A stretch of DNA of 64,000 nt. It comes from Chitinophagaceae bacterium. GTDB taxonomy: Bacteria; Bacteroidota; Bacteroidia; Chitinophagales; Chitinophagaceae. Below the pieces are notes generated by a model that saw nothing but the letters and a program-made list of their open reading frames with translations, did not search any database and was not told the DNA's origin. The DNA is taken from contig JAEUVD010000049.1 in the NCBI GenBank assembly GCA_016787065.1, forward strand, positions 16,606 through 80,605, in the 5' to 3' direction. Shown here one piece after another: positions 19,047-26,483 of the stretch. Positions within the stretch are counted from its first letter, which is position 1. Each line of letters starts with the position of its first letter. The position numbers were made by a program, and so were the translations under genes.

Positions 19047-20207
19047 ATGTCGGAAGGTACTAAACAGTTTAACATAGATTGGGGAGAGGTTTGTATTCTA
19101 TTACCAACGTATAATAATATAAACACTCTGGCGGATGTAATTGCACGAAGCTTAAAAATAACTTCGCATGTAGTTGTAGTTAATGATGGTTCTACAGATG
19201 GTAGTGCTGAACTAATTAATCAATTTCCGGTAAAGCTTCTTTCGTATGAAAAAAATCAAGGCAAAGGATATGCGTTACGTAAAGGGTTTTCGTATGCACG
19301 AAGTTTAGGGTATCGGTTTGCAATAACGATTGACACGGACGGTCAACATTATCCGGAGGATTGTCAGCAATTTTTAGAGGAAATAAATAAGAACCCGAAT
19401 GCGCTGCTCATTGGTGAGCGAAACATGAATCAAGCGAATGTTCCGGTAAAAAGTAATTTCGGAAATAGGTTTTCTTCCTTTTGGTTTTGGGTAAACACAG
19501 GTATAAAATTGCGCGATACCCAAAGTGGCTTTCGTTTATATCCTATCGAACAATATGATGAAACGCGTTTCTTTACTAAAAAATTTGAATTTGAAATTGA
19601 AGTAATCGTTCGTAGTGCTTGGAGTGGCATTGCAGTAAAACATGTACCGGTACGCGTATTTTATCCGAATCCTGAAGAGCGTATTTCCCATTTTCGTCCG
19701 TTTAAAGATTTTACCCGAATCAGTATTTTAAACACGGTTTTAGTACTCATTGCATTTTTTCTAATTAAACCTCGTGATCTCCTGGTTCGCCCCGTAAAGG
19801 AGCGAGGTTGGCGGGGTTTAAAAGAAATTTTATTCAATCCTAACGAAACGGTGTTCATTCGAAGTGCATCCATCGGTTTTGGTTTCTTTATGGGCATAGT
19901 GCCTATTTGGGGCTTTCAATTACTCATCGGTATACCCTTAGCTATGCTGATGCGTATGAACAAGGTACTCTTTATAGTAGCCGCTAACATCTCTATTTTC
20001 CCACCGATAATTTGGGCCGCTAGTTTGGCCGTAGGCAAATTGCTTTTTGGTAACCCGGAATGGAATTTCAATTTTCTAACTATGAAATGGAGCGAGGTTG
20101 CTCAAACCGGAAAAGAATTTTTGGTAGGCGGAACCGTATTGGCCATCGTAATGGGATTGCTAGGTTTTATGATTACATATGTAATCTTGGGAGGAAGGAG
20201 AAAATAA
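19047..20207 (+). CDS. GT2 glycosyltransferase fused to DUF2062 membrane domain
   Basis: The protein has 386 aa. The GT-A domain has CILLPTYNNINTL (16-28), NDGST (46-50) and a DxD metal site (D96, D98) in ITIDTDGQH. After about residue 230 come hydrophobic segments, and the C-terminal part (NETVFIRSASIGFGFFMGI; NISIFPPIIWAASLAVG) is a DUF2062 membrane domain. This GT2-DUF2062 fusion is a recurrent member of Bacteroidota aryl-polyene/flexirubin-type clusters. It starts 5 bp after the dehydratase and is the last gene of the run; the next gene has its own promoter-like element. Confidence 0.88.
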   Translation: MSEGTKQFNIDWGEVCILLPTYNNINTLADVIARSLKITSHVVVVNDGSTDGSAELINQFPVKLLSYEKNQGKGYALRKGFSYARSLGYRFAITIDTDGQHYPEDCQQFLEEINKNPNALLIGERNMNQANVPVKSNFGNRFSSFWFWVNTGIKLRDTQSGFRLYPIEQYDETRFFTKKFEFEIEVIVRSAWSGIAVKHVPVRVFYPNPEERISHFRPFKDFTRISILNTVLVLIAFFLIKPRDLLVRPVKERGWRGLKEILFNPNETVFIRSASIGFGFFMGIVPIWGFQLLIGIPLAMLMRMNKVLFIVAANISIFPPIIWAASLAVGKLLFGNPEWNFNFLTMKWSEVAQTGKEFLVGGTVLAIVMGLLGFMITYVILGGRRK

Positions 20208-20306
20208 TCTACCAACTGACCTGCATTTTGGTTTGATATCCCTATCAAGATTATCGAATGACTTTGGCAACAAAAAATACTTCTACGTACTTTTCTTTGA
20301 TTTGAA

Positions 20307-20314
20307 TATTTTTG
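20307..20314 (+). promoter_or_regulatory. -7 promoter element of hmgA
   Basis: TATTTTTG is a perfect TAnnTTTG element 16 bp before the ATG of the homogentisate dioxygenase gene. TTTG words at 20296-20304 are too close to serve as -33. Confidence 0.45.
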
Positions 20315-20330
20315 TCATTTAACTTGCACT

Positions 20331-21488
20331 ATGCCGCATTATTACAGTCTCGGAAAAATTCCACATAAACGTCATACACAGTTTCGTAAACCCGATGGCG
20401 GTTTATACAGCGAACAGTTATTTAGTACGGAGGGTTTTTCTTATAATTACTCTCTGCTCTATCATATTCATCCGCCTACCACCATTATTAGGTCGGAAGA
20501 GCCTATCCCTGTTACTCCGGTTATTGCTTCTGATAATATTTTGAAACATCGAAGTTTTCAAGGGTTTAAGATTAAACCCGTTGCAGATTATCTTGAAAGC
20601 CGTCGACCGGTTTTAGTAAATAATGATTGTCATATTACCTTGGCTGCACCACAGCAAAGTATGACGAATTACTTCTATAAAAATGCTGAGGCTGATGAGG
20701 TGCTCTTCATTCACGAAGGGAAGGGTACGTTGAAAACAGCTTATGGCGAACTTCCTTTTTCCTACGGCGATTATGTTGTCATTCCGCGCGGAACGATTTA
20801 TCAAATTGTATTTGAAACAACAGAAAATCGTTTGTTCATCGTTGAAAGTTTCGGACCAATTCGGTTTCCAAAACGATATAAAAGTACCGAAGGACAACTC
20901 ATGGAACATGCTCCTTTTTGTGAACGTGATATTCGTAAACCAGAAAACCTTCAACCGATAGATGAGTTAGGAGAATTCTTAATTTATACTAAGAAAAAAG
21001 GACTGTTATATCCAATTACGTATGCGTCACATCCTTTTGATGTTGTTGGCTGGGATGGTTGTGAGTATCCTTATATTTTTAGTATTCATGATTTTGAACC
21101 TATAACCGGTCGTGTACATCAACCGCCTCCTGTGCATCAAACTTTCGATGGTAAAGACTTTGTAATTTGCTCCTTCGTACCGCGATTATATGATTATCAT
21201 CCGGAGGCAATTCCTGCTCCCTATAATCATAGTAATATTGATAGTGATGAAGTATTGTATTACGTGGATGGTGAGTTTATGAGTCGGAAACATGTTGAAC
21301 GAGGTATGATTACTTTGCATCCAAGTGGTATTCCTCACGGACCACATCCCGGTGCTGTTGAAAAGAGCATAGGTAAAAAGGAAACGCCTGAATTAGCGGT
21401 TATGGTTGATACCTTCCGACCTTTACACATGACCAACTATGCGAAGGAAATTGAAGATGAGAAGTATGAAATGAGTTGGGCCGAATAA
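20331..21488 (+). CDS. hmgA: Homogentisate 1,2-dioxygenase
   Basis: The protein has 385 aa. This cytosolic Fe(II) enzyme opens the ring of homogentisate to maleylacetoacetate in tyrosine/phenylalanine breakdown. Family features are the N-terminus (YYSLGKIPHKRHTQFRKPDG), the cupin segment with H300 and E307 (HSNIDSDEVLYYVDGEF) and HPSGIPHGPHPG (330-341), which supply the iron ligands. No other tyrosine-degradation gene is adjacent. It follows the polyene-type lipid operon by 120 bp; because these pigments carry aromatic head groups this could be more than chance, but the sequence does not prove it. Confidence 0.93.
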   Translation: MPHYYSLGKIPHKRHTQFRKPDGGLYSEQLFSTEGFSYNYSLLYHIHPPTTIIRSEEPIPVTPVIASDNILKHRSFQGFKIKPVADYLESRRPVLVNNDCHITLAAPQQSMTNYFYKNAEADEVLFIHEGKGTLKTAYGELPFSYGDYVVIPRGTIYQIVFETTENRLFIVESFGPIRFPKRYKSTEGQLMEHAPFCERDIRKPENLQPIDELGEFLIYTKKKGLLYPITYASHPFDVVGWDGCEYPYIFSIHDFEPITGRVHQPPPVHQTFDGKDFVICSFVPRLYDYHPEAIPAPYNHSNIDSDEVLYYVDGEFMSRKHVERGMITLHPSGIPHGPHPGAVEKSIGKKETPELAVMVDTFRPLHMTNYAKEIEDEKYEMSWAE

Positions 21489-21514
21489 TAGTTAGATAGC
21501 AAAAGAAATACATC

Positions 21515-22408
21515 ATGGTTCAATACAATCCGAAAGATTGGTTACTTTTTATTTTTCGATTTCATAAATCGGATACGATGCGTGTGCTAGCTCGCATCAT
21601 GTTTTTTCTGATGCTTTACACCGCGGCGATTTGTTATTTGGAACGTGAGGTGTTTAAACTGAATGATACGAGTCCGCTAAAAAATTTGGGCATACTCCAT
21701 ACCTTATTAGGAATGGTAATTTCGTTATTGCTCGTTTTTCGTACGAATACAGCTTATGACAGATGGTGGGAAGGAAGGAAACTTTGGGGTGCTTTAGTGA
21801 ATAATAGTAGAAATTTAGCCCTGAAGCTCGATGGTTTTCTCCCTATTGAAGCAAAAGCGGAACGTCAATTTTTTCTGAAAATAATACCGATGTATGCTAA
21901 TGCTTTACGAACCCATTTAGTGAATTCTTCCCTCGCCAATGAATTGTTTGATGTGGATGGGCTTCAAGAATTTAAGCAACAAATTGACATTAAGAAACAT
22001 GTACCCAATCAGGTAGCTCGATTGCTTATTAAACATATTCAAGATGCGCGCGATAAAAATTTGTTGACGGATACTCAGCTTCTTCTACTGAATGAAGAGC
22101 TACGAAGTTATACGGATATTTGTGGTGCTTGTGAACGCATAAAAAACACACCTATACCTTTTTCGTATTCTATTTTTATTAAAAAGTTCATATTTTTTTA
22201 TGTGGTCACCTTGCCATTTGCGTTGTCGTTTAGTTTAAATTACTATGCCATTCCGATAACCCTGTTTATATTCTACGTTTTGGCTAGTTTAGAATTAATT
22301 GCAGAGGAAATTGAAGATCCATTTGGTACGGATAGCAATGATTTACCGATGCAAAAAATAGCAGATAATATTAAGAAACATGTGAATGAGTTGATTCGGT
22401 TTGCATAG
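21515..22408 (+). CDS. Bestrophin-family anion channel
   Basis: The protein has 297 aa. It is an integral membrane protein of the bestrophin/UPF0187 family (bacterial homologues of the chloride channel). The signature region FRTNTAYDRWWEGRKLWGAL follows a hydrophobic segment, and two more hydrophobic segments occur at residues about 225-265. The end has EEIEDPFGTDSNDLPM, the conserved acidic cluster of the family. It starts 26 bp after hmgA and may be cotranscribed with it. A weak GGAAT/ATTCC hairpin and T-rich stretch follow at about 22415-22455. Confidence 0.88.
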   Translation: MVQYNPKDWLLFIFRFHKSDTMRVLARIMFFLMLYTAAICYLEREVFKLNDTSPLKNLGILHTLLGMVISLLLVFRTNTAYDRWWEGRKLWGALVNNSRNLALKLDGFLPIEAKAERQFFLKIIPMYANALRTHLVNSSLANELFDVDGLQEFKQQIDIKKHVPNQVARLLIKHIQDARDKNLLTDTQLLLLNEELRSYTDICGACERIKNTPIPFSYSIFIKKFIFFYVVTLPFALSFSLNYYAIPITLFIFYVLASLELIAEEIEDPFGTDSNDLPMQKIADNIKKHVNELIRFA

Positions 22409-22543
22409 AAATATGGAATAGATGCAATAATTCCATTTGGTTTTGGTTTTCTCATTCCTTCCAAAAAAAGAAATAAAAAAATTAGTGGTTTCAACTAGGG
22501 GTATTCCCAATTTGGATTGTCTTATTTAAAAAAGTTAATCAAA

Positions 22544-23260
22544 ATGAAACAATCCATGCTTATTCTGGCTATTATTTGTGCCTTATCCTTATTATTCAGT
22601 TCTTGTCACAAAGTAGTGGGTTCCGGCCCTACCATAAGCGAAATGCGCTCCGCAAGCGGTTTTGATGCCATTAGCTTGTGTATGGATGCGGAAGTAACTA
22701 TTCAGCAAGACAGTGCTTATTCGGTGGAAGTTCGAGCGCAACAAAATATAATGGATGAAATTATAACAGATGTTTCGGGTTCAACATTAACAATAAAGCA
22801 TCGAAATAATGTTTGGATTAAATCCGATCCTATATACATAACCATCCATACGCCAAACCTAAATACCCTCGACGTAAGTGGCTCAGGTAAAATTCAAACC
22901 TTGAATACCATACAGTCCGGAAGTTTTTCAGCGGATGTGAGTGGCAGTGGAACAATCGTTTTATCTGGGCTCAATAGTACCAATGCCAATTTTAAAATCA
23001 GTGGTAGTGGTGAAGTTCAATGCAAATCCGGAACGGTGAGCGCCTTAATTACGGATATCAGTGGAAGCGGTGCTATTTACACTCAGTATATGTTAGCACA
23101 ACGAGCCGATTGCGAAACCAGTGGTTCCGGTACAACCAAAGTTTGGGTGGAAAAGAACTTAAAAGCTTCTATTAGTGGCAGCGGCGATGTGTATTATCGT
23201 GGTAACCCTATTGTGGAAACGCATATTTCCGGAAGCGGAAAAGTACAGCATATTGATTAG
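22544..23260 (+). CDS. DUF2807 (GIN-domain) lipoprotein
   Basis: I use ATG 22544 (238 aa) rather than an upstream TTG at 22517, because it exposes a lipoprotein signal: MKQSMLILAIICALSLLFSSC with C21 in the lipobox. The mature part is a right-handed beta-structure with recurring DVSGSG / KISGSG / EISGSG turns, the hallmark of the DUF2807 putative adhesin-head domain. It is probably displayed on the periplasmic or outer face of the outer membrane. It lies 36 bp upstream of the ECF sigma gene, so it may share regulation with that locus. Confidence 0.87.
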   Translation: MKQSMLILAIICALSLLFSSCHKVVGSGPTISEMRSASGFDAISLCMDAEVTIQQDSAYSVEVRAQQNIMDEIITDVSGSTLTIKHRNNVWIKSDPIYITIHTPNLNTLDVSGSGKIQTLNTIQSGSFSADVSGSGTIVLSGLNSTNANFKISGSGEVQCKSGTVSALITDISGSGAIYTQYMLAQRADCETSGSGTTKVWVEKNLKASISGSGDVYYRGNPIVETHISGSGKVQHID

Positions 23261-23280
23261 TGAATTCAATCCGTAGTTTC

Positions 23281-23288
23281 TACTTTTA
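23281..23288 (+). promoter_or_regulatory. -7-like element of the sigma/FecR locus
   Basis: TACTTTTA matches TAnnTTTG at all but the last position and lies 8 bp before the sigma-factor ATG. No -33 TTTG is visible, so support is modest. Confidence 0.35.
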
Positions 23289-23296
23289 CATCCCGA

Positions 23297-23869
23297 ATGC
23301 AATCCTCACCGGAACTAGAGATAGATAATTTGAATAGCTTTGAAACAGTTTACAAACACTGGTTCAAACCGCTCATGGGCTATGCTATAACTATACTCAA
23401 AGATGAAACCTATGCCGAGGAAATGGTTCAAAATGTATTTGTAAAACTTTGGGAGAAAAAAGAACACATAGATATTCATACTTCACTGCAAGCTTATTTG
23501 TATAAATCAGTTTACTTCGAAAGCCTCAATTTTATTAAACGCCAGCAGCATCAACAAAACTATGAAACACAAACAGCGTATGCCATGAAAGAAGAAAAGG
23601 TTTGGGCTCATGAAAAGCTCGACCGAAAGCAACTCGAAACTAAACTTCGTGATGCACTCAATGATTTACCGGAGCAGTGTAGAACGGTTTTTCAGTTAAG
23701 TAGGTTCCAGGAATTGAAGTATCGCGAGATTGCTGCTTCCTTGGGCATATCTGAAAAAACAGTGGAAAACCATATGGGAAAAGCACTACGCATTCTTCGA
23801 TTAAAATTAGCTGAGTTTATTTCCCTTCTTATAATTCCTATTATTCATTTCAAAAATTGGTTTCTATGA
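23297..23869 (+). CDS. ECF RNA polymerase sigma-70 factor
   Basis: The protein has 190 aa. Region 2 is at about residues 14-80 (YAITILKDETYAEEMVQNVF) and region 4 at about 115-175 (LPEQCRTVFQLSRFQELKYR; GISEKTVENHMGKALRILR, the helix-turn-helix). It belongs to the Bacteroidota ECF group that works with FecR-type anti-sigma factors. It overlaps the FecR gene by 4 bp and probably controls the downstream STN protein and TonB-dependent receptor. Confidence 0.93.
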   Translation: MQSSPELEIDNLNSFETVYKHWFKPLMGYAITILKDETYAEEMVQNVFVKLWEKKEHIDIHTSLQAYLYKSVYFESLNFIKRQQHQQNYETQTAYAMKEEKVWAHEKLDRKQLETKLRDALNDLPEQCRTVFQLSRFQELKYREIAASLGISEKTVENHMGKALRILRLKLAEFISLLIIPIIHFKNWFL

Positions 23870-24894
23870 ACGAACAACAAACTTACCCAGATGAATTGTT
23901 GGTGAAGTTTCTTCTTCAAGAAACAGATGAAAAGGAAACCGCCGAGGTTCATCGATGGTTACAAGAAGCGGAAACTAATCGTAACTATTTTGAACAACTG
24001 AAATCGGTTTGGGAGGAAAGTAAATCGCTTCAACCGACAATCACTATAAGTCAAGATGAATCGTGGTTACGCCTAAAGAGCAAGCTTGAGAAACCAGTTA
24101 AATTGTACAGTTCTAAACGGTACTATTATTATGCTGCGGCAGTCATTATCTTTCTACTTGGTTTGTTCTTTTTTATCAATAGAAAAGATAAACCGAGTGA
24201 ACATTTTGCGCACCATCATCCTGAAAAAAAGAAACAAGATAGTTTGTTGATTTCAGAGAAACCCATTGTGGTTAATCTACTGCACAGCAAACAAGGTACG
24301 CGAATGGATACCTTGCCCGATCAAAGTTTAGTTACACTCAATAGGAATTCAACATTAACTTGTCCGAAAAAATTTGAAGGTAATGAGCGCCGCGTAACAT
24401 TAAACGGTGAAGCATTTTTTAATATTACCCCTGATAAATCAAAACCGTTTTTCATCGATGCAGGAAATGATGTCGAAATTAAGGTCGTAGGTACTTCCTT
24501 TAATGTGAAATCCTATACCGATTTTACCGAAGTTATTGTTGAAACCGGAATTGTTGAAGTGCGTAAGTTTAATCGTGTGGTGATGTTACATCGAAGAGAG
24601 AAGGCTAAAATTCGCAAATCCGATTCGAGTATAGTGGTTCAGAAAAATACCGATAAATTATATAAATACTATCGCAGCAAAGAGTTTGAATGCGATAATT
24701 TACCTCTTTGGCGTTTAGTGGAAGTGTTGAACGAAGCCTATGGCGATTCTGTAGTTATAGGACGAAAGGAATTGCGCGGACTAACCCTTGATACCCGCTT
24801 TGATAATTTGTCGTTGGAAAATATTCTGGAACTCATTAGTGAAACCTTCGATTTAAAAGTAGAAAAACAAGGCAATAAATATATTCTGAAGTAA
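23866..24894 (+). CDS. FecR-type anti-sigma factor
   Basis: I choose ATG 23866 (ATGA overlap with the sigma gene; 342 aa) over the in-frame TTG at 23857. A cytoplasmic N-terminal sigma-binding region (LLVKFLLQETDEKETAEVHR) is followed by one transmembrane helix near residues 88-105 (YAAAVIIFLLGLFFFI). The periplasmic FecR domain (TLNGEAFFNITPDKSKPFFI; VGTSFNVKSY) and a DUF4974-type C-terminus (LTLDTRFDNLSLENILELI) complete it. It holds the sigma factor at the inner membrane until an outer-membrane receptor signals. Confidence 0.92.
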   Translation: MNEQQTYPDELLVKFLLQETDEKETAEVHRWLQEAETNRNYFEQLKSVWEESKSLQPTITISQDESWLRLKSKLEKPVKLYSSKRYYYYAAAVIIFLLGLFFFINRKDKPSEHFAHHHPEKKKQDSLLISEKPIVVNLLHSKQGTRMDTLPDQSLVTLNRNSTLTCPKKFEGNERRVTLNGEAFFNITPDKSKPFFIDAGNDVEIKVVGTSFNVKSYTDFTEVIVETGIVEVRKFNRVVMLHRREKAKIRKSDSSIVVQKNTDKLYKYYRSKEFECDNLPLWRLVEVLNEAYGDSVVIGRKELRGLTLDTRFDNLSLENILELISETFDLKVEKQGNKYILK

Positions 24895-24897
24895 ACC

Positions 24898-26253
24898 ATG
24901 AAAATTAAAAGAAAAATAGGTATTCGAACACTGTTATTATTCGCCATTTCTATCTTGGTATGTCCTAGTTTGCAAGCTCAAAGTTTGTTACAAAGTACGG
25001 TAACTATTAAGGTGAATAAACAACCCTTGCATGATATTTTAACCATCATCAGTAATGAGGCAAATGTTACATTCTCTTATAATACCAAAGCTATTAATCG
25101 GGATAGTTTAGTAACCGTGCAAGCGCTTAATAAACCCTTGGGCGATGTGTTGCGAACTATTTTTGGTTCGGGCTATGAGTTCAAAGAAAGTGGCAGCTAT
25201 ATTATTATTAGAAAGAAACCTGTAAGCACCTCATCGGTAGTGTCTAAAGTACCAAGCGCACAAGATCATTACTATATTACCGGACGAATCATTGATGATG
25301 AAACCGGAGAGGGCTTAGCAGATGCAACCGTTTATGAAAAACAACAATTACTTTCTTCCTTTACAGATGATAAAGGGAATTTTAGTTTACGATTGAAAAC
25401 AAAATATCCTGAAGCAAAATTGAGTATCAGTAAAGACGGATTTCTGGATACCTCGCTTACCTTACAGCCAAGGTATAATCAGAAAATTCAAATCGCCTTA
25501 CATACCATAACACCCGAGGTAACTACACCCATTTTGGTAACCACAAATGCTAAGGATACAGACTATGTTTTTAATGAAAAAAGGGAATACGATATCATTG
25601 AAGAAAAATGGCTTGGTAAACTGCTCTTGAGTTCGAAACAGAAAATTCAGAGTTTGAACTTAAAGAAATTTTATACCACACGGGCCTATCAATTCTCTCT
25701 GGTTCCGGGCATAAGTACACATGGTAAAATGAATTCGCAAGTAATATCAAATACCTCAGTAAATATTTTTGGTGGTTATTCGGGTGGTGTAAAGGGATTT
25801 GAAATTGGGGGATTGTTTAATATGATTCATGAAAATGTTTCTTATGTTGAAGTTGGAGGTTTGTTTAACTTGGTAGGCGGTAAAGTAGATGGCGTGCAAC
25901 TTGCAGGTTTGTACAATGATGTAAATAAAACCGTGGATGGTATTCAGGTTGCAGGCTTAGCCAACCGCGTACATAAGCGCGTGAAAGGGTTACAAATGGC
26001 ATCGCTTGTAAATATGGTTGGCACCATGGATGGATTGCAACTGAGTGGTTTGATTAATTTAGTGCGAAATGAAATTAATGGTACACAACTTGCCGGATTG
26101 TATAATCATGCCGGAGAAGTGCATGGTGTGCAAATAGGTTTTATTAATCATACATCTTCCTATAAAGGCACTAGCGTTGGATTCCTGAATATATCAAAAA
26201 GTAAAAAGGGTAAAACTCGAGTAGGTTTTTTGGTTCGGGTACCCAGGGCATAA
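24898..26253 (+). CDS. STN-domain protein with surface-type solenoid repeats
   Basis: The protein has 451 aa. A signal peptide ends near LQAQS. An STN domain (residues about 35-100, VKVNKQPLHDILTIISNEAN region) is the part of TonB receptors that contacts FecR. A carboxypeptidase-regulatory-like beta-sandwich follows (GRIIDDETGEGLADATVYEK). The last 200 residues are eight or nine repeats of about 21 residues of the type VDGVQLAGLYNDVNKT, resembling the LA_2272-type surface repeats. There is no plug or beta-barrel. Its position 3 bp after fecR suggests it relays or modulates the sigma/FecR signal; the role of the repeats is unknown. Confidence 0.8.
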   Translation: MKIKRKIGIRTLLLFAISILVCPSLQAQSLLQSTVTIKVNKQPLHDILTIISNEANVTFSYNTKAINRDSLVTVQALNKPLGDVLRTIFGSGYEFKESGSYIIIRKKPVSTSSVVSKVPSAQDHYYITGRIIDDETGEGLADATVYEKQQLLSSFTDDKGNFSLRLKTKYPEAKLSISKDGFLDTSLTLQPRYNQKIQIALHTITPEVTTPILVTTNAKDTDYVFNEKREYDIIEEKWLGKLLLSSKQKIQSLNLKKFYTTRAYQFSLVPGISTHGKMNSQVISNTSVNIFGGYSGGVKGFEIGGLFNMIHENVSYVEVGGLFNLVGGKVDGVQLAGLYNDVNKTVDGIQVAGLANRVHKRVKGLQMASLVNMVGTMDGLQLSGLINLVRNEINGTQLAGLYNHAGEVHGVQIGFINHTSSYKGTSVGFLNISKSKKGKTRVGFLVRVPRA

Positions 26254-26263
26254 TAGCTTGAAA

Positions 26264-26372
26264 CGTTGCACGGGCAAGGGATTGTAGTGGAAAGCCCGCA
26301 CCGACGACGTCAGGAGGAGGGCGGACTTGGAACGAAAAGCCCGGTGCCCACGGCTACGTGGGCATGACCCCA
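26264..26372 (+). other. GC-rich structured intergenic element
   Basis: The element lies between the STN gene and the TonB receptor and is clearly more GC-rich than its surroundings. It has two copies of a GGGC-N16/17-GCCC module with related inner sequences: GATTGTAGTGGAAAGCCCG and GACTTGGAACGAAAAGCCCG. Between them is GACGACGTC. It ends with a perfect 8-bp hairpin, TGCCCACG-GCTA-CGTGGGCA (26345-26364). It does not code. Elements with this GATTGTAG...GAAAGCCC look seem familiar to me from other Bacteroidota intergenic regions, but I cannot verify that here. It may be a structured RNA, a REP-like element or a transcript-processing site. Confidence 0.55.
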
Positions 26373-26483
26373 AAAAGAGTATTGAAAAATTTCGTGTATG
26401 TTGTAGTAGAATTTCTTGTAAGAAAAAAATACATTACGAGTAGGGGTAAAGAGCAAGTTGCTTGTCTTGTTTGAAAGTAAAAT

